Shown here piece by piece: positions 28,893 to 38,276 of a DNA stretch of 64,000 nt (the first letter of the stretch is position 1; each line of letters starts with the position of its first letter). A program made the position numbers and the translations under genes. Below the pieces are notes generated by a model. The model worked only from the letters and a program-made list of their open reading frames with translations, did no database searches and was not told the origin of the DNA. Location: NCBI RefSeq assembly GCF_022179465.1, contig NZ_BPQV01000003.1, positions 248,001 through 312,000 on the forward strand. The letters are read 5' to 3'. Origin of the DNA: Methylobacterium organophilum (GTDB taxonomy: Bacteria; Pseudomonadota; Alphaproteobacteria; Rhizobiales; Beijerinckiaceae).

Positions 28893-30027
28893 GCGCCGCC
28901 CCCGCCCGGGCCGGCGCCGCCGGCGGGATCAGCCTCTCCAGCACGGCGGCGGCGTCGCGGAACCAGAGATCGGCGTCGATCTCCGGCAGCCGGGTCGGGC
29001 GCGCGGCGGCGGCGAGGACCAGCGCGGCATAGGCCTCGGCCTCCGCTCCGGGCGGAGCGAGCACGATGGCGCCCTCCTCCAGCAGCGCCCGGAAGCGGGG
29101 ATGGTGATCGAACTCGTCCGCCCGCAGCGGCGCCGTCACTACGACCGGCCGCCCGGCCTGGACGCTGGCGAGGATGCTCGCCCGCCGCGCGGTCAGCCCC
29201 TCGGGCAGGACATAGGCGAAGGCGTCGACGGTCTCGAACAGGCCGTAGAGCTCCTCCGCCGTCGCGACGTAGCCCGACACCACGACATGCTCCGACAGGC
29301 CGAGCGCCGCGACCTTGCGGTGGAAGATGTCCTCGATCCCGTCCGAAGCCTTGATGAAGGAGCCGATGAAGACGGTGAGGACGTCGACGCCCCGCGCCCG
29401 CAGGGCGGCGGCGATGGCGAGCACCGCCTCCGGCTGCTTGCCCGGATAGATCGAGCCGAAATGGCCGAGCACCAGGCGCCCCGCCTGCCGCGCCGCGGCG
29501 AGGCGGGTGCGCAGGGGGCTGTCCGCGGTCTCGGCCGGCCGCATCATGTTGGGCGGCACCGGCATCAGCACGGCGCGTTTGGCGAGGAATCCGACGATCG
29601 AATCCGCGGCGAGCTCGTCGCGCACCTGGGGCGAGACCAGAACCACGTGATCGGACAGGAGCAGGATCGGCCGCAGCACGGCCCGGCGCAGGCGGTGCAT
29701 GCCGCCCCATTCGTGCAGCACGGCGATGCGCCCGCGCCGGCGCAGGGCGGCGAGGGCGAAGGCGAGGACGGGGCCGGCGAGGGCCCGCTTCCAGGCCACC
29801 ACCGGCATGTTGGCGACGAGGCTGCGCGAGCGGCCGATCACCCGCCACAGCCGGCCGACGGGAAGCGTCTTCGGCTCCAGCAGGAGGGCTTCGTGCCGCC
29901 CGGGCTCCATCGCCTGCAGGGTGGCGAGCAGCCGGGCGGAGAAATCCCCGATGCCGCAGGGCGGACGGCCGCTGCCCAGGAGGTGCAGGGCGGCGAGCGG
30001 CGTCTCGGAGGGGTCTGCGGGCGGCAT
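28879..30027 (-). CDS. GT4-type (GT-B fold) glycosyltransferase
   Basis: A 382-residue transferase with a two-domain GT-B layout. The N-terminal domain starts LHLLGSGRPPCGIGDFSARLL, a donor-side glycine loop seen in GT4 proteins. The C-terminal domain has LGHFGSIYPGKQPE, VFIGSFI and the SGYVATAEELYGLFETVDAFAYVLPEGLTARRAS(IL) block, where the family usually carries an E-x7-E motif. The ATG at 30027 follows GGAAGATCC. Completes the exopolysaccharide cluster on its right side. Confidence 0.85.
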   Translation of the reverse strand: MPPADPSETPLAALHLLGSGRPPCGIGDFSARLLATLQAMEPGRHEALLLEPKTLPVGRLWRVIGRSRSLVANMPVVAWKRALAGPVLAFALAALRRRGRIAVLHEWGGMHRLRRAVLRPILLLSDHVVLVSPQVRDELAADSIVGFLAKRAVLMPVPPNMMRPAETADSPLRTRLAAARQAGRLVLGHFGSIYPGKQPEAVLAIAAALRARGVDVLTVFIGSFIKASDGIEDIFHRKVAALGLSEHVVVSGYVATAEELYGLFETVDAFAYVLPEGLTARRASILASVQAGRPVVVTAPLRADEFDHHPRFRALLEEGAIVLAPPGAEAEAYAALVLAAAARPTRLPEIDADLWFRDAAAVLERLIPPAAPARAGAALSAS

Positions 30028-30190
30028 GGTGGATCTTCCGGGGCTCGCGGCGAGCCCGGCCCACTCTGTCGCCTGCCCCTTAAGAGACCGCTTCACCGAG
30101 CGCGGACGGCCCTCCACCCCCTCCCAAGGGGATCGGCGCCTCGCCCGGAAGGCCCTTCCGTCACGCCGGCCCAGGGCCTAACCTTCCCGG

Positions 30191-30301
30191 ATGAACGACG
30201 ATCTGCGCGAGTCCCGTGCGGCCCTGATCCTGATCGCGGGCGCGGTCTTCTCCGTGCTCGCCTTCGGAGCGGTGACGCTCCTGTCGCAATTCGGCGGCTG
30301 A
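30191..30301 (+). CDS. Small membrane protein, 36 aa
   Basis: A short frame, MNDDLRESRAALILIAGAVF followed by a hydrophobic run and LSQFGG. One membrane helix. No strong ribosome site. It looks like the small single-span proteins common in these genomes; real status uncertain. Confidence 0.4.
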   Translation: MNDDLRESRAALILIAGAVFSVLAFGAVTLLSQFGG

Positions 30302-30329
30302 CCGCGCCGGCCCTCCGGCACGGCGCGCT

Positions 30330-30533
30330 CTACTCGGCGATCTCCTTGAGGTGCCGGTCGATGGCCGCCAGCGCCTTGGCCTGCTCGGGGTCGGGATGCG
30401 GGCCGCTGACATAGGCGAGCGTCACCCGGGCGATGCGCAGGGCCGTCGCGAGATCGCGCCCCTCGCGGCGCGCCTCGTCGATCACGGCGGCCACGTCCAC
30501 CATGATCTGTGCTTTGGCCGCATAGCCTCTCAT
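30330..30533 (-). CDS. Hypothetical protein, 67 aa
   Basis: A small acidic helical protein (VDVAAVIDEARREGRDLATALRIARVTLAYVSG) with a Pro-rich turn (GPHPDPEQ) and a final helix (IDRHLKEIAE). No known motif. ATG at 30533; a GTG four codons upstream (30545) is an alternative. The balanced, non-Arg-rich composition supports a real gene. Confidence 0.55.
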   Translation of the reverse strand: MRGYAAKAQIMVDVAAVIDEARREGRDLATALRIARVTLAYVSGPHPDPEQAKALAAIDRHLKEIAE

Positions 30534-30953
30534 GGCAGCGGACACCCCACGGGAACCTGCAACGCGCCGTATCCGGTCTCGGCCGCCCGAGCGGAGGCCG
30601 CGTTCATGGCCTTACCATAACCCGCCGCCGAATTGAGCCCGGCCCGGGATGCGACCCCCTGCCCGTAGGGAGGGGACCCGGGACGAAGCGCCCCCTTCGG
30701 CCGGGCGCGCAGGGAATTCTTCTGCATCCGCCCCCTGACGACGAACAAAGCTTCCCCTGCCGATCTTCAATAAAAAACCGGCTTTCATTGACATTTCCTT
30801 CGTCCAGAGGAACATTTTTACCCGCAGACGATCCCATATGATCCGAGAAAGCGCCGATATCGGCACGGCGAATACTTTCATTTCGCCTTGGATCCGAGCC
30901 CACGCCCGCCCCTGGGATGAACGTCTCCGAATTTCTCTTGACGGAAGCCGCGC
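30534..30953. promoter_or_regulatory. Control region upstream of metY
   Basis: 420 bp with no gene seen. The stretch 30740-30900 is AT-rich and contains CTTTCATTGACA at 30782-30793, followed 17 bp later by AACATT, a plausible -35/-10 pair for metY. Confidence 0.55.
30783..30792 (+). promoter_or_regulatory. TTTCATTGAC element upstream of metY
   Basis: TTTCATTGAC, with GC before it (GCTTTCATTGAC), identical over 12 bases to the element before the porin gene at 43781-43792. The TTGAC(A) could be a -35 box. Confidence 0.55.
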
Positions 30954-32276
30954 ATGCCGAACGCTGACCTGCCCTCGTCCCATCCGGAAACGCTCGCCCT
31001 CCATGCCGGCTGGCGGGCCGACCCGCAGACCGGGTCGGTGGCGGTGCCGATCCACCAGACCACCTCCTACCAGTTCCGCGACACCGACCACGCCGAGAGC
31101 CTGTTCGCGCTGAAGGAGCTCGGCAACATCTACACCCGCGTCACCAACCCCACGGTGGACGTGCTGGAGCAGCGCCTGGCCGCCCTCGAAGGGGGCGCCG
31201 CGGCGCTCGCGGTCGCCTCCGGCCAGGCCGCCTCGGCGCTGGCGATCCAGAACCTCGCCCGGGCCGGCGACAACATCGTGTCCTCGACCGATCTCTACGG
31301 CGGCACCTGGAACCTGTTCGCCAACACCCTGTCCGAGCAGGGCATCGAGGTCCGCTTCGTCGATCCCGCCGATCCGGAGAATTTCCGCCGGGCGACCGAC
31401 GCGCGGACGCGGGCCTATTACGCCGAGACCCTCCCCAACCCGAAGCTGACGGTCTTCCCGATCGCCGAGGTCGCGGCGATCGGCCGGCCGGAGGGCATCC
31501 CGCTCATCGTCGACAACACCGCGGCGCCGCTGCTCGCCCGCCCCCTCGAACACGGGGCGGCCGTCGTCGTCTATTCGACCACGAAATATCTCGGCGGCCA
31601 CGGCATCGCCATCGGCGGGGCCATCGTCGACGGCGGCACCTTCGACTGGGCGGCCCATCCCGAGCGCCAGCCGGCGCTCAACACGCCGGATGCGAGCTAT
31701 CACGGCGCGGTCTGGACGGAGGCCGCGGCGCCCCTGGGTCCCATCGCCTACGTGCTGCGCGCCCGGGTACGGCTCCTGCGCGACCTCGGCCCCGCCGTCT
31801 CGCCGCTCAACGCCTTCCTGACGCTCCAGGGACTGGAGACGCTGCCCCTGCGCATCGAGCGCCACAGCCGCAACGCGCAGGGCGTGGCCGACTGGCTGAA
31901 GACCCGGCCCGAGGTGGTGCGGGTGATCCATCCCTCCGTCCAGACCGGCGCGGCCCGGGAGCGGGCCGACCGCTACCTCCGCAACGGCTATGGCGGCCTC
32001 GTCGGCTTCGAGCTCGCGGCGGGCCGGGCGGCCGGGCGCCGCTTCATCGACGCGCTCAAGCTGTTCTACCACGTCGCCAATATCGGCGACGCGCGCAGCC
32101 TCGCGATCCATCCGGCCTCGACCACGCATTCGCAGCTCAATGCGCAGGACCAGCGCGCCACGGGCGTCTCGGACGGCTATGTGCGGCTCGCGGTGGGGCT
32201 GGAGCATCTCGACGACATCCTGGCCGATCTCGACCAGGCGCTCGCCGCTGCAGGCACCCTCGCACAGGCGGCCTGA
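30954..32276 (+). CDS. metY: O-acetylhomoserine aminocarboxypropyltransferase (MetY-type sulfhydrylase)
   Basis: A 440-residue Cys/Met-metabolism PLP enzyme. The start LALHAGWRADPQTGSVAVPIHQTTSYQF and the PLP-lysine block VYSTTKYLGGHG (Lys about residue 211) match O-acetylhomoserine sulfhydrylases, which make homocysteine from O-acetylhomoserine and sulfide. Its length (about 430-440) favours MetY over cystathionine gamma-synthase (about 385). It stands first in an operon with an oxygenase, a 58-aa ORF and a carbonic-anhydrase homologue, suggesting capture of sulfide released from organosulfur compounds. The promoter carries the shared TTTCATTGAC element. Confidence 0.92.
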   Translation: MPNADLPSSHPETLALHAGWRADPQTGSVAVPIHQTTSYQFRDTDHAESLFALKELGNIYTRVTNPTVDVLEQRLAALEGGAAALAVASGQAASALAIQNLARAGDNIVSSTDLYGGTWNLFANTLSEQGIEVRFVDPADPENFRRATDARTRAYYAETLPNPKLTVFPIAEVAAIGRPEGIPLIVDNTAAPLLARPLEHGAAVVVYSTTKYLGGHGIAIGGAIVDGGTFDWAAHPERQPALNTPDASYHGAVWTEAAAPLGPIAYVLRARVRLLRDLGPAVSPLNAFLTLQGLETLPLRIERHSRNAQGVADWLKTRPEVVRVIHPSVQTGAARERADRYLRNGYGGLVGFELAAGRAAGRRFIDALKLFYHVANIGDARSLAIHPASTTHSQLNAQDQRATGVSDGYVRLAVGLEHLDDILADLDQALAAAGTLAQAA

Positions 32277-32279
32277 GCC

Positions 32280-33293
32280 ATGGCGACCACCCTCCCCCTC
32301 CTCGACCTGCGCCGCCTCGACGGCGCGCCGGACGACCGCGCCGCCTTCCTCGCCGAACTGCGCGAGGCCGCGCGCCAGGTCGGCTTCTTCTATCTCACCG
32401 GCCACGGCATCCCGGCCTCCGAGATCGCCGGCGTGCAGGCCCTGGCGCGGCGCTTCTTCGCCCTGCCGCTCGCCGAGAAGCGGGCGGTCGCCATGGTGAA
32501 TTCGCCGCATTTCCGCGGCTATACCGAGGCCGGCCGCGAGATCACCCGCGGCCGCCCGGACTGGCGCGAGCAGTTCGACATCGGCGCCGAGCGGGAGGCG
32601 CTGCCCCGAGAGCCGGGCCTGCCCGCCTGGACCCGGCTCCAGGGCCCCAATCTCTGGCCGGCCTCCCTGCCCGGCCTGCGGGTGGGGCTCCTCGCCTGGC
32701 AGGAGGCGGTGACGCAGGTCGGCATCCGCCTGCTCCGGGCCTTCGCCCTGGCTCTGGGCCAGGAGACGGAGGCCTTCGCGCCGATCTATGCCGGCGCGCC
32801 CAACCAGCACATCAAGATCATCCGCTATCCCGGGCGCGAGGCGACGCAGGACGAGCAGGGCGTGGGCGCCCACAAGGACAGCGGCTTCCTCACGCTGCTG
32901 GTCCAGGACGGCGAGGGCGGCCTCGAAGTCGAGACCGAGGGCGGCTGGATCGCCGCGGCGCCGGTCGAGGGGGCCTTCGTGGTCAATGTCGGCGAACTCC
33001 TGGAGCTCGCCTCCAACGGCTACCTGCGGGCCACCGTGCACCGGGTGGTCACGCCCAAGGCCGGCCGCGACCGCCTCTCGGTCGCCTTCTTCCTCGGCGC
33101 CCGCCACGACGCCACGGTGCCGCTCCTCGACCTGCCGCCGGACCTCGCCGCCGCGGCGCCGGGGCCGGCGAGCGACCCGGACAATCCCCTCTTCCGCGAG
33201 GTCGGGCGCAACTACCTGAAGGGGCGCCTGCGCTCGCATCCGGACGTGGCGGCCCGCCACTACGCGGATCTCACGGAGGCGCGCGCAGCATGA
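32280..33293 (+). CDS. 2-oxoglutarate/Fe(II) oxygenase, isopenicillin-N-synthase-like family
   Basis: A 337-residue non-haem iron dioxygenase. The iron triad is visible: His198 and Asp200 in GAHKDSG, His254 in ATVHRVV, and the co-substrate Arg265-x-Ser267 in RDRLSVAF. The N-terminal DIOX_N part is typical (PLLDLRRLDG, VGFFYLTGHGI). Starts four bases after metY. Substrate unknown. Because it sits between MetY and sulfonate-uptake genes, a role in opening a carbon-sulfur compound is a reasonable guess. Confidence 0.9.
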   Translation: MATTLPLLDLRRLDGAPDDRAAFLAELREAARQVGFFYLTGHGIPASEIAGVQALARRFFALPLAEKRAVAMVNSPHFRGYTEAGREITRGRPDWREQFDIGAEREALPREPGLPAWTRLQGPNLWPASLPGLRVGLLAWQEAVTQVGIRLLRAFALALGQETEAFAPIYAGAPNQHIKIIRYPGREATQDEQGVGAHKDSGFLTLLVQDGEGGLEVETEGGWIAAAPVEGAFVVNVGELLELASNGYLRATVHRVVTPKAGRDRLSVAFFLGARHDATVPLLDLPPDLAAAAPGPASDPDNPLFREVGRNYLKGRLRSHPDVAARHYADLTEARAA

Positions 33294-33466
33294 GACGCCT
33301 CCTCGACAATCTCAGGACCATCCTGCGCCGCGCGGAGCTTCCCGCCGGCCCGATCCCCCTCGCCTCCGGTGCGATGCTGAGCCACGAATGGCTCGCCCCC
33401 CACCTCATCCGCCTGCCGGCCGGCATGCCGGCTCCCGGGACGGCCAGCGGAGCCTCCGATGCCTGA
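33290..33466 (+). CDS. Small hypothetical protein, 58 aa, coupled to the oxygenase
   Basis: ATG at 33290 overlaps the oxygenase stop (ATGA) and the frame ends at 33464-33466, eight bases into the carbonic-anhydrase gene. The product starts [20 protein letters not shown] and contains [19 protein letters not shown]. It has no membrane segment. The exact coupling on both sides argues for real translation, at least as a coupling peptide. Function unknown. Confidence 0.6.
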   Translation: MRRLLDNLRTILRRAELPAGPIPLASGAMLSHEWLAPHLIRLPAGMPAPGTASGASDA

Positions 33467-34070
33467 CCCCGCGACTCCGCCCGTCTACGAGGAGGTTCTC
33501 GCCGCCAACGCGGCCTATGCGGCGGGCTTCGACAAGGGCGATCTCGCCCTGCCCCCGGCCCGGCGCTTCGCGATCCTCACCTGCATGGATGCCCGCCTCG
33601 ACCCCGCGAAATATGCGGGCCTGTCCGAGGGGGACGCCCATGTCATCCGGAACGCGGGCGGACGGGCGAGCGACGACGCGATCCGCTCGCTCGTGATCTC
33701 GCACAAGCTGCTCGGCACGCGGGCCTGGTTCGTGGTCCACCATTCCGATTGCGGCATGGAGTTCTTCACGAACGCGATCATCGGCGACCTCCTGGAGGAC
33801 AGCCTGGAGACTGCGGCCCTGGAGGACGGCGCCTGGGTCAATCCCCATCACGGCGGCGGCTCGGCGGCGGGGAAGGCCATCGACTGGCTGACGATCTCCG
33901 ACCGGCTCGGCAGCGTGGCGGCGGATGTGCGCCGCATCCGGGCGCATCCCCTGGTGCCGGGGCACATCCCGATCTTCGGCTTCGTCTACGACGTCGCCAC
34001 CGGCCGCCTCCTCGAGGTCGCCGCCGCCAGCGAAGCCGGCCGGCCGACGGCGGAGCCCCCCGGCGCCTGA
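33459..34070 (+). CDS. Beta-class carbonic anhydrase family protein (clade D-like)
   Basis: A 203-residue zinc enzyme of the beta-carbonic-anhydrase fold. Zinc ligands are visible: Cys42 in CMDAR (with the Asp44-Arg46 dyad) and His95 and Cys98 in HHSDCGM. Short members of this clade include carbonyl sulfide hydrolases. Its place at the end of the MetY-oxygenase operon, beside sulfonate transporters, makes hydrolysis of a sulfur analogue of CO2 (COS or CS2) possible; carbon dioxide hydration is the default. No signal peptide, so cytoplasmic. Confidence 0.85.
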   Translation: MPDPATPPVYEEVLAANAAYAAGFDKGDLALPPARRFAILTCMDARLDPAKYAGLSEGDAHVIRNAGGRASDDAIRSLVISHKLLGTRAWFVVHHSDCGMEFFTNAIIGDLLEDSLETAALEDGAWVNPHHGGGSAAGKAIDWLTISDRLGSVAADVRRIRAHPLVPGHIPIFGFVYDVATGRLLEVAAASEAGRPTAEPPGA

Positions 34071-34097
34071 CGCCGCCGGGGCGGGTCGCGGCCGTCC

Positions 34098-34867
<770 letters not shown>

Positions 34868-34874
<7 letters not shown>

Positions 34875-35872
34875 TGCACCAACCCCTTCTGCCAGGAGAG
34901 CACCCGATCGCGCAGGCGGAACAGCAGGGTGATCAGCCCGGAGCACATCAGCGCCATCACGATGAGCGCGGCATACATGTTGGCATAGGCCGCCCAGCCC
35001 TGGGCCCATTGCAGGTACCAGCCGAGCCCCGCCTTCACGCCCAGCATCTCGGCCACGACCAGCACCGCGAAGGAGGCGCCGAGCCCCATGAACAAGCCGA
35101 CGAAGACATGCGGCAGGGCCGCCGGGATCGCGACCCGCAGCACGAGGAAGGCCGGCGAGGCGCCGAGCGTGCGGGCGACGTCGAAATAGGCCTTGTTGAC
35201 CCCGGCCACGCCCGACCAGGTCAGCACCGTGACCGGGAAGCCCGTGGCCAGCGCCACCAGGAAGGTGCTCGCCGACCAGGAGGACGGAAACACGAAGAAG
35301 GCGAGCGGCAGCCAGGCGGTCGCCGGCAGCGGCCCCACGAAGCGCAGGACCGGATGCGCCCAGTAGCCGACGGCCCGCGACCAGCCGATGGCGACGCCGA
35401 GGCCGAAGCCGGCCAAGGCCCCGATCAGGTAGCCGCCCGCGAGCAGCAGGAGGGAGGCGAGCGTGCTGGTGCCGAGCCGGGCGTAATCCTCGAGGAAGAC
35501 TTCGAGGATGGCCTGGGGCGGCGGGAAGAACGGCATCGGCAGCAGCGCGAGCTTGGCCGTGACGACTTCCCAGGCCGTGAGCCCGAGCCCGGCGACCGCG
35601 AGCCAGGGCGCCCCATGGCGCAGGCGCTCGCCCGGGCGACCGAGGCGGCCGGCGAACCCCAGGGATGCGGCCAGCACGAGGCCGAGGCCGGCGGCGGCGA
35701 GGCCGAACTCGCGGGTATAGGCGAAGTCGCCGTCCTCGTGCAGGGCGAGGGTGACGGCGGCGAGGAGGAGCCAGGCGGGTCCCGCGGCGAGGCGCCCCCA
35801 GGGCAGGCGCGGCAGGGCCGCCCGGGCGGCTCGCGGCAGGGCGCCCGCGACGGCGCCGGTGGTCGCGCTCAT
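34868..35872 (-). CDS. ssuC: Sulfonate-type ABC transporter permease
   Basis: A 334-residue permease. The C-terminal 250 residues match SsuC/TauC: VARTLGASPAFLVLRVAIPAALPHVFVGLFMGLGASFAVLVVAEM is the EAA loop and following helices. The N-terminal ~85 residues add extra hydrophobic segments (LLLAAVTLALHED, LAAAGLGLVLAAS), making it longer than the usual 260. Overlaps the ATPase start; the binding protein lies 10 bp upstream. Confidence 0.9.
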
Positions 35873-35882
35873 GGGGCGCTCC

Positions 35883-36965
35883 TCAGCTCAGCACGTCGGC
35901 GTAGATGCGCTCGGCGAACTTGGCCGTGTCGGTCGTCCGCTTGAGCACCTTCACGCGCTTCAATTCGTCCCCGTAGAGCGCGAGCTGCTCCTTGAGGTCG
36001 CCCCCGACCGGGCGGTCGCCATGCGCCTGGGACCTGAGCATCGCGGCCAGATCCTCGACCGAGCCCTTGCCGCCATAGCCGGAGAAGGCCTTGGCCGCCG
36101 CGACCGGGTCCGCGTGGACATGGTGCCCCGCCTCCAGCACGGCCCGGGTCAGGGCGCTCGCCGCCGCGCGGTCGTTGCGGATGAGGCTGCCGCGCAAAGC
36201 CACCACGCAGCAGGTGCGGGTGGCGTATTCGCCCGAGAGGTTGGTGGCGAGCTCGGCGAAGCGCGGATCCTTGAGCCAGAGCCAGGTGCGGGGATCGGAA
36301 TCGGCGAGCGCCTGGGCCTCGCCCTTCTCGACCGCGAGGTTCAGGAGATCGGCCGGGTACTGGCGCCACTCCACCTCCGTCTCGGGATCGATGCCGGCCT
36401 TGGCCAGCAGCAGCCCGAAGAAGTTCTTGGCGGGCGAGGCCTGATCGCTGATCGCGATGGTCTTGCCCTTGAGCGCCGCGATCTCCGTGATGCCGGCCGC
36501 CTTCGCGGTGAGCAGGCGCAGGCAACCGCCATGCAGCCCGGCGGTGATCTTCACGTCGAAGCCCTGCTCCAGGGGCTTCAGCCAGCGCAATGCCATGCCG
36601 ATGCCGGCATCCGCCTTGCCCGTGGCGATGGCCTCCAGCAGCGCCTCGGTCGAGCCGCCGAAATTGACGAATTCCACGTCGAGGCCATGGCGGGCGAAGA
36701 GGCCGCTCTCCTTGGCCAGCGGCGCGGCGGCGGTGCAGATCGCCGTGGCGTTCCAGGCGAGCTTGATCGGCTTCAGCGGCCCCGTGGCCTCGGCCGCGAC
36801 CGGCCGGCAGAGCGGGCCGGGATCGAAGCCGCCGCCCGGGCCGGGCCCGAAGGCGCGGCCGGTGCCGAGCCCGAGGCCGAACGGCAAGGCCGCCGCCGCG
36901 GCGGCCCCACGCAGCAGGAACCGGCGCGACGGCGAGCGGCCGTGACGCGCGAACGCATCGGTCAT
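35883..36965 (-). CDS. ssuA: ABC-type sulfonate substrate-binding protein, Tat-exported
   Basis: A 360-residue periplasmic binding protein of the SsuA/NMT1 family. The N-terminus has a twin-arginine-like signal ([20 protein letters not shown]), then a Gly/Pro-rich linker (GPGPGGGFDPG) and a binding fold starting PIKLAWNATAI. AQALADSDPRTWLWLKDPRF and the glycine-rich FGGSTEALLEAI loop fit the family. ATG at 36965 with GGAG upstream. Promoter elements (37051-37094) lie about 90 bp upstream. Ligand (an alkyl or aryl sulfonate) is inferred. Confidence 0.87.
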   Translation of the reverse strand: MTDAFARHGRSPSRRFLLRGAAAAAALPFGLGLGTGRAFGPGPGGGFDPGPLCRPVAAEATGPLKPIKLAWNATAICTAAAPLAKESGLFARHGLDVEFVNFGGSTEALLEAIATGKADAGIGMALRWLKPLEQGFDVKITAGLHGGCLRLLTAKAAGITEIAALKGKTIAISDQASPAKNFFGLLLAKAGIDPETEVEWRQYPADLLNLAVEKGEAQALADSDPRTWLWLKDPRFAELATNLSGEYATRTCCVVALRGSLIRNDRAAASALTRAVLEAGHHVHADPVAAAKAFSGYGGKGSVEDLAAMLRSQAHGDRPVGGDLKEQLALYGDELKRVKVLKRTTDTAKFAERIYADVLS

Positions 36966-37061
36966 GGGGGTCGTCTCCAGGGCGCGTGAGCGCGACAGAT
37001 GAGGAGCAGGCGGCAACGCGCGCCTCCTACCGAGTCCTCAAATGAATAATGACTTCACCAG

Positions 37062-37094
37062 TGTTCATTCGCGAAATCTTGAAGTCAATGAACA
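37062..37094. promoter_or_regulatory. Interleaved inverted repeats upstream of ssuA
   Basis: TGTTCATT (37062-37069) and AATGAACA (37087-37094) form perfect 8-bp arms with a 17-base spacer. A second pair, GACTTCA (37051-37057) and TGAAGTC (37080-37086), interleaves with it. The right arms overlap the TTCATTGAC element on the minus strand, so a regulator here would contact the -35 of ssuA. Confidence 0.6.
37084..37093 (-). promoter_or_regulatory. GTTCATTGAC element upstream of ssuA
   Basis: On the minus strand, GTTCATTGAC, nine of ten matching TTTCATTGAC. TTGACT is followed after 17 bases by AACACT, a possible -10 in the direction of ssuA. Confidence 0.5.
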
Positions 37095-37228
37095 GTCATT
37101 CTCAATATTTATGAAAAGAGAAGAGATTGTTCCAGCAAGCCGGCCGGCACGGGAACGTCCTGCCAAGGACGCGAACCCCTCCGACCCGCGAGGCGGAGGG
37201 GGTTCGAAAGACCTGGGGCGGGACGCCC

Positions 37229-38194
37229 TCAGCGGGTCGGCGGCTGCCAGAGGCCGAGGGCGGCCGCGTCGACCGGGCGGGGCAGCAGGCCCTCGGCCTT
37301 GAAGGCGTCGGCGATCTTCTGCTGCTCGGAGAGGCCCTCGCGCGTCACCGGCTCGACCTTGTAGCTGCGCCGGTCGTTCGCCTGGCGCACGATGGCCGGC
37401 TCGATCTTCCAGAGGGCGCCGAGCCTTGTCGCCGCCTCCTCCGGATTCGCCTTCACCCAAGCGCCGGCCTGGGCGAGCTTGGCGAAGAGCACGCCCAGCA
37501 CCGCGCCGTTCTGCGCCACATAGGCGTCGGAGGCGAGGTAGTAGCGCTTGTAGAGGGACAGGCCGGTGCCGTCCCGCAGGATCCGGGCACCGGACTGCGC
37601 CTGGGCCGCCGACAGGAACGGGTCCCAGGCGACCCAGGCATCGACGCTGCCGCTGGTGAGCGCGCCGCGGCCATCGGCCGGGGTGAGATAGGCCGGCGTG
37701 ATGCTGGTGAAGGGCAAGCTCTCGGCGCCGAGGGCCGCGAGCAGCAGGTAATGGCTCCCGGCGCCCTTGGTGACCGCGACCTTCCGGCCCTTCAGGTCGG
37801 CCACCGTCTTGATCGGGGAATCCGCGGCGACCAGGATCGCCTGGGCACTCGGCGACGGCGCCTCCTGCGCCACGTAGGTGATGAGGGCGCCCGCGGCCTG
37901 GGCGAAGACGGGAACCGTGTCGGCCACGTCCGCGGAGACGTCGATCTGCCCGACATTCAGGGCTTCCATGATCGGCAGCCCGCTCGTGAATTCGTGCCAG
38001 GAGACGGTGACGCCGAGGGGCTTCAGCGCATCCTCCAGGGCCCCCTCCTGCCGCAGCAGCGCGATCAGGGTCGAGGAGCGCTGGTAGCCGATGCGCAGAC
38101 TCGCGGACGCAGCCGAGGCGCCCTCCGTCTGCCAGGCCAGGGCCAGCAGCATCAGGGCGCCCGTCGCGAGCAGGGCGCGAAGACCGTGACGCAT
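37229..38194 (-). CDS. ssuA: Second sulfonate-type ABC substrate-binding protein
   Basis: A 321-residue aliphatic-sulfonate-type binding protein. The signal peptide (LRALLATGALMLLALAWQTEGASA) is followed by SLRIGYQRSSTLIALLRQEGALE; VSWHEFTSGLPIMEALNVGQIDVS and VTKGAGSHYLLLAAL are typical SsuA blocks. The ATG at 38194 replaces an upstream frame that has no homology. No ATPase or permease accompanies it, so it probably shares the adjacent SsuBC. A GTTC-N8-GAAC palindrome and a TTTCATTGAC element lie about 55-80 bp upstream. Confidence 0.9.
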   Translation of the reverse strand: MRHGLRALLATGALMLLALAWQTEGASAASASLRIGYQRSSTLIALLRQEGALEDALKPLGVTVSWHEFTSGLPIMEALNVGQIDVSADVADTVPVFAQAAGALITYVAQEAPSPSAQAILVAADSPIKTVADLKGRKVAVTKGAGSHYLLLAALGAESLPFTSITPAYLTPADGRGALTSGSVDAWVAWDPFLSAAQAQSGARILRDGTGLSLYKRYYLASDAYVAQNGAVLGVLFAKLAQAGAWVKANPEEAATRLGALWKIEPAIVRQANDRRSYKVEPVTREGLSEQQKIADAFKAEGLLPRPVDAAALGLWQPPTR

Positions 38195-38247
38195 CGTTGA
38201 AAGACCTCGTTTGAGCCGATGAGGACAGCTCGCCTCGCAGGACTCAT

Positions 38248-38269
38248 GACGTTCGGAAAATCGAACGTC
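38248..38269. promoter_or_regulatory. Palindrome GTTC-N8-GAAC, copy 3 (ssuA copy 2)
   Basis: GACGTTCG, six bases, CGAACGTC: perfect 8-bp arms. The core has the same arms and spacing as the two sites before the sulfate operon. On the minus strand it directly adjoins TTTCATTGAC, so it occupies the interval between -35 and -10. Confidence 0.65.
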
Positions 38270-38276
38270 AATGAAA
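38267..38276 (-). promoter_or_regulatory. TTTCATTGAC element upstream of ssuA copy 2
   Basis: Exact TTTCATTGAC on the minus strand, overlapping the palindrome's last arm, 73-82 bp before the start codon. TTGACG would be the -35 box. Confidence 0.55.

Noticed and set aside
30612-33260. Very long minus-strand open frame (882 residues) opposite metY and the oxygenase
   Set aside because: The composition (Arg/Gly/Ala/Asp/Glu-rich without any domain) is the antisense shadow of GC-rich genes with third-position G/C; the plus-strand genes have clear catalytic motifs.
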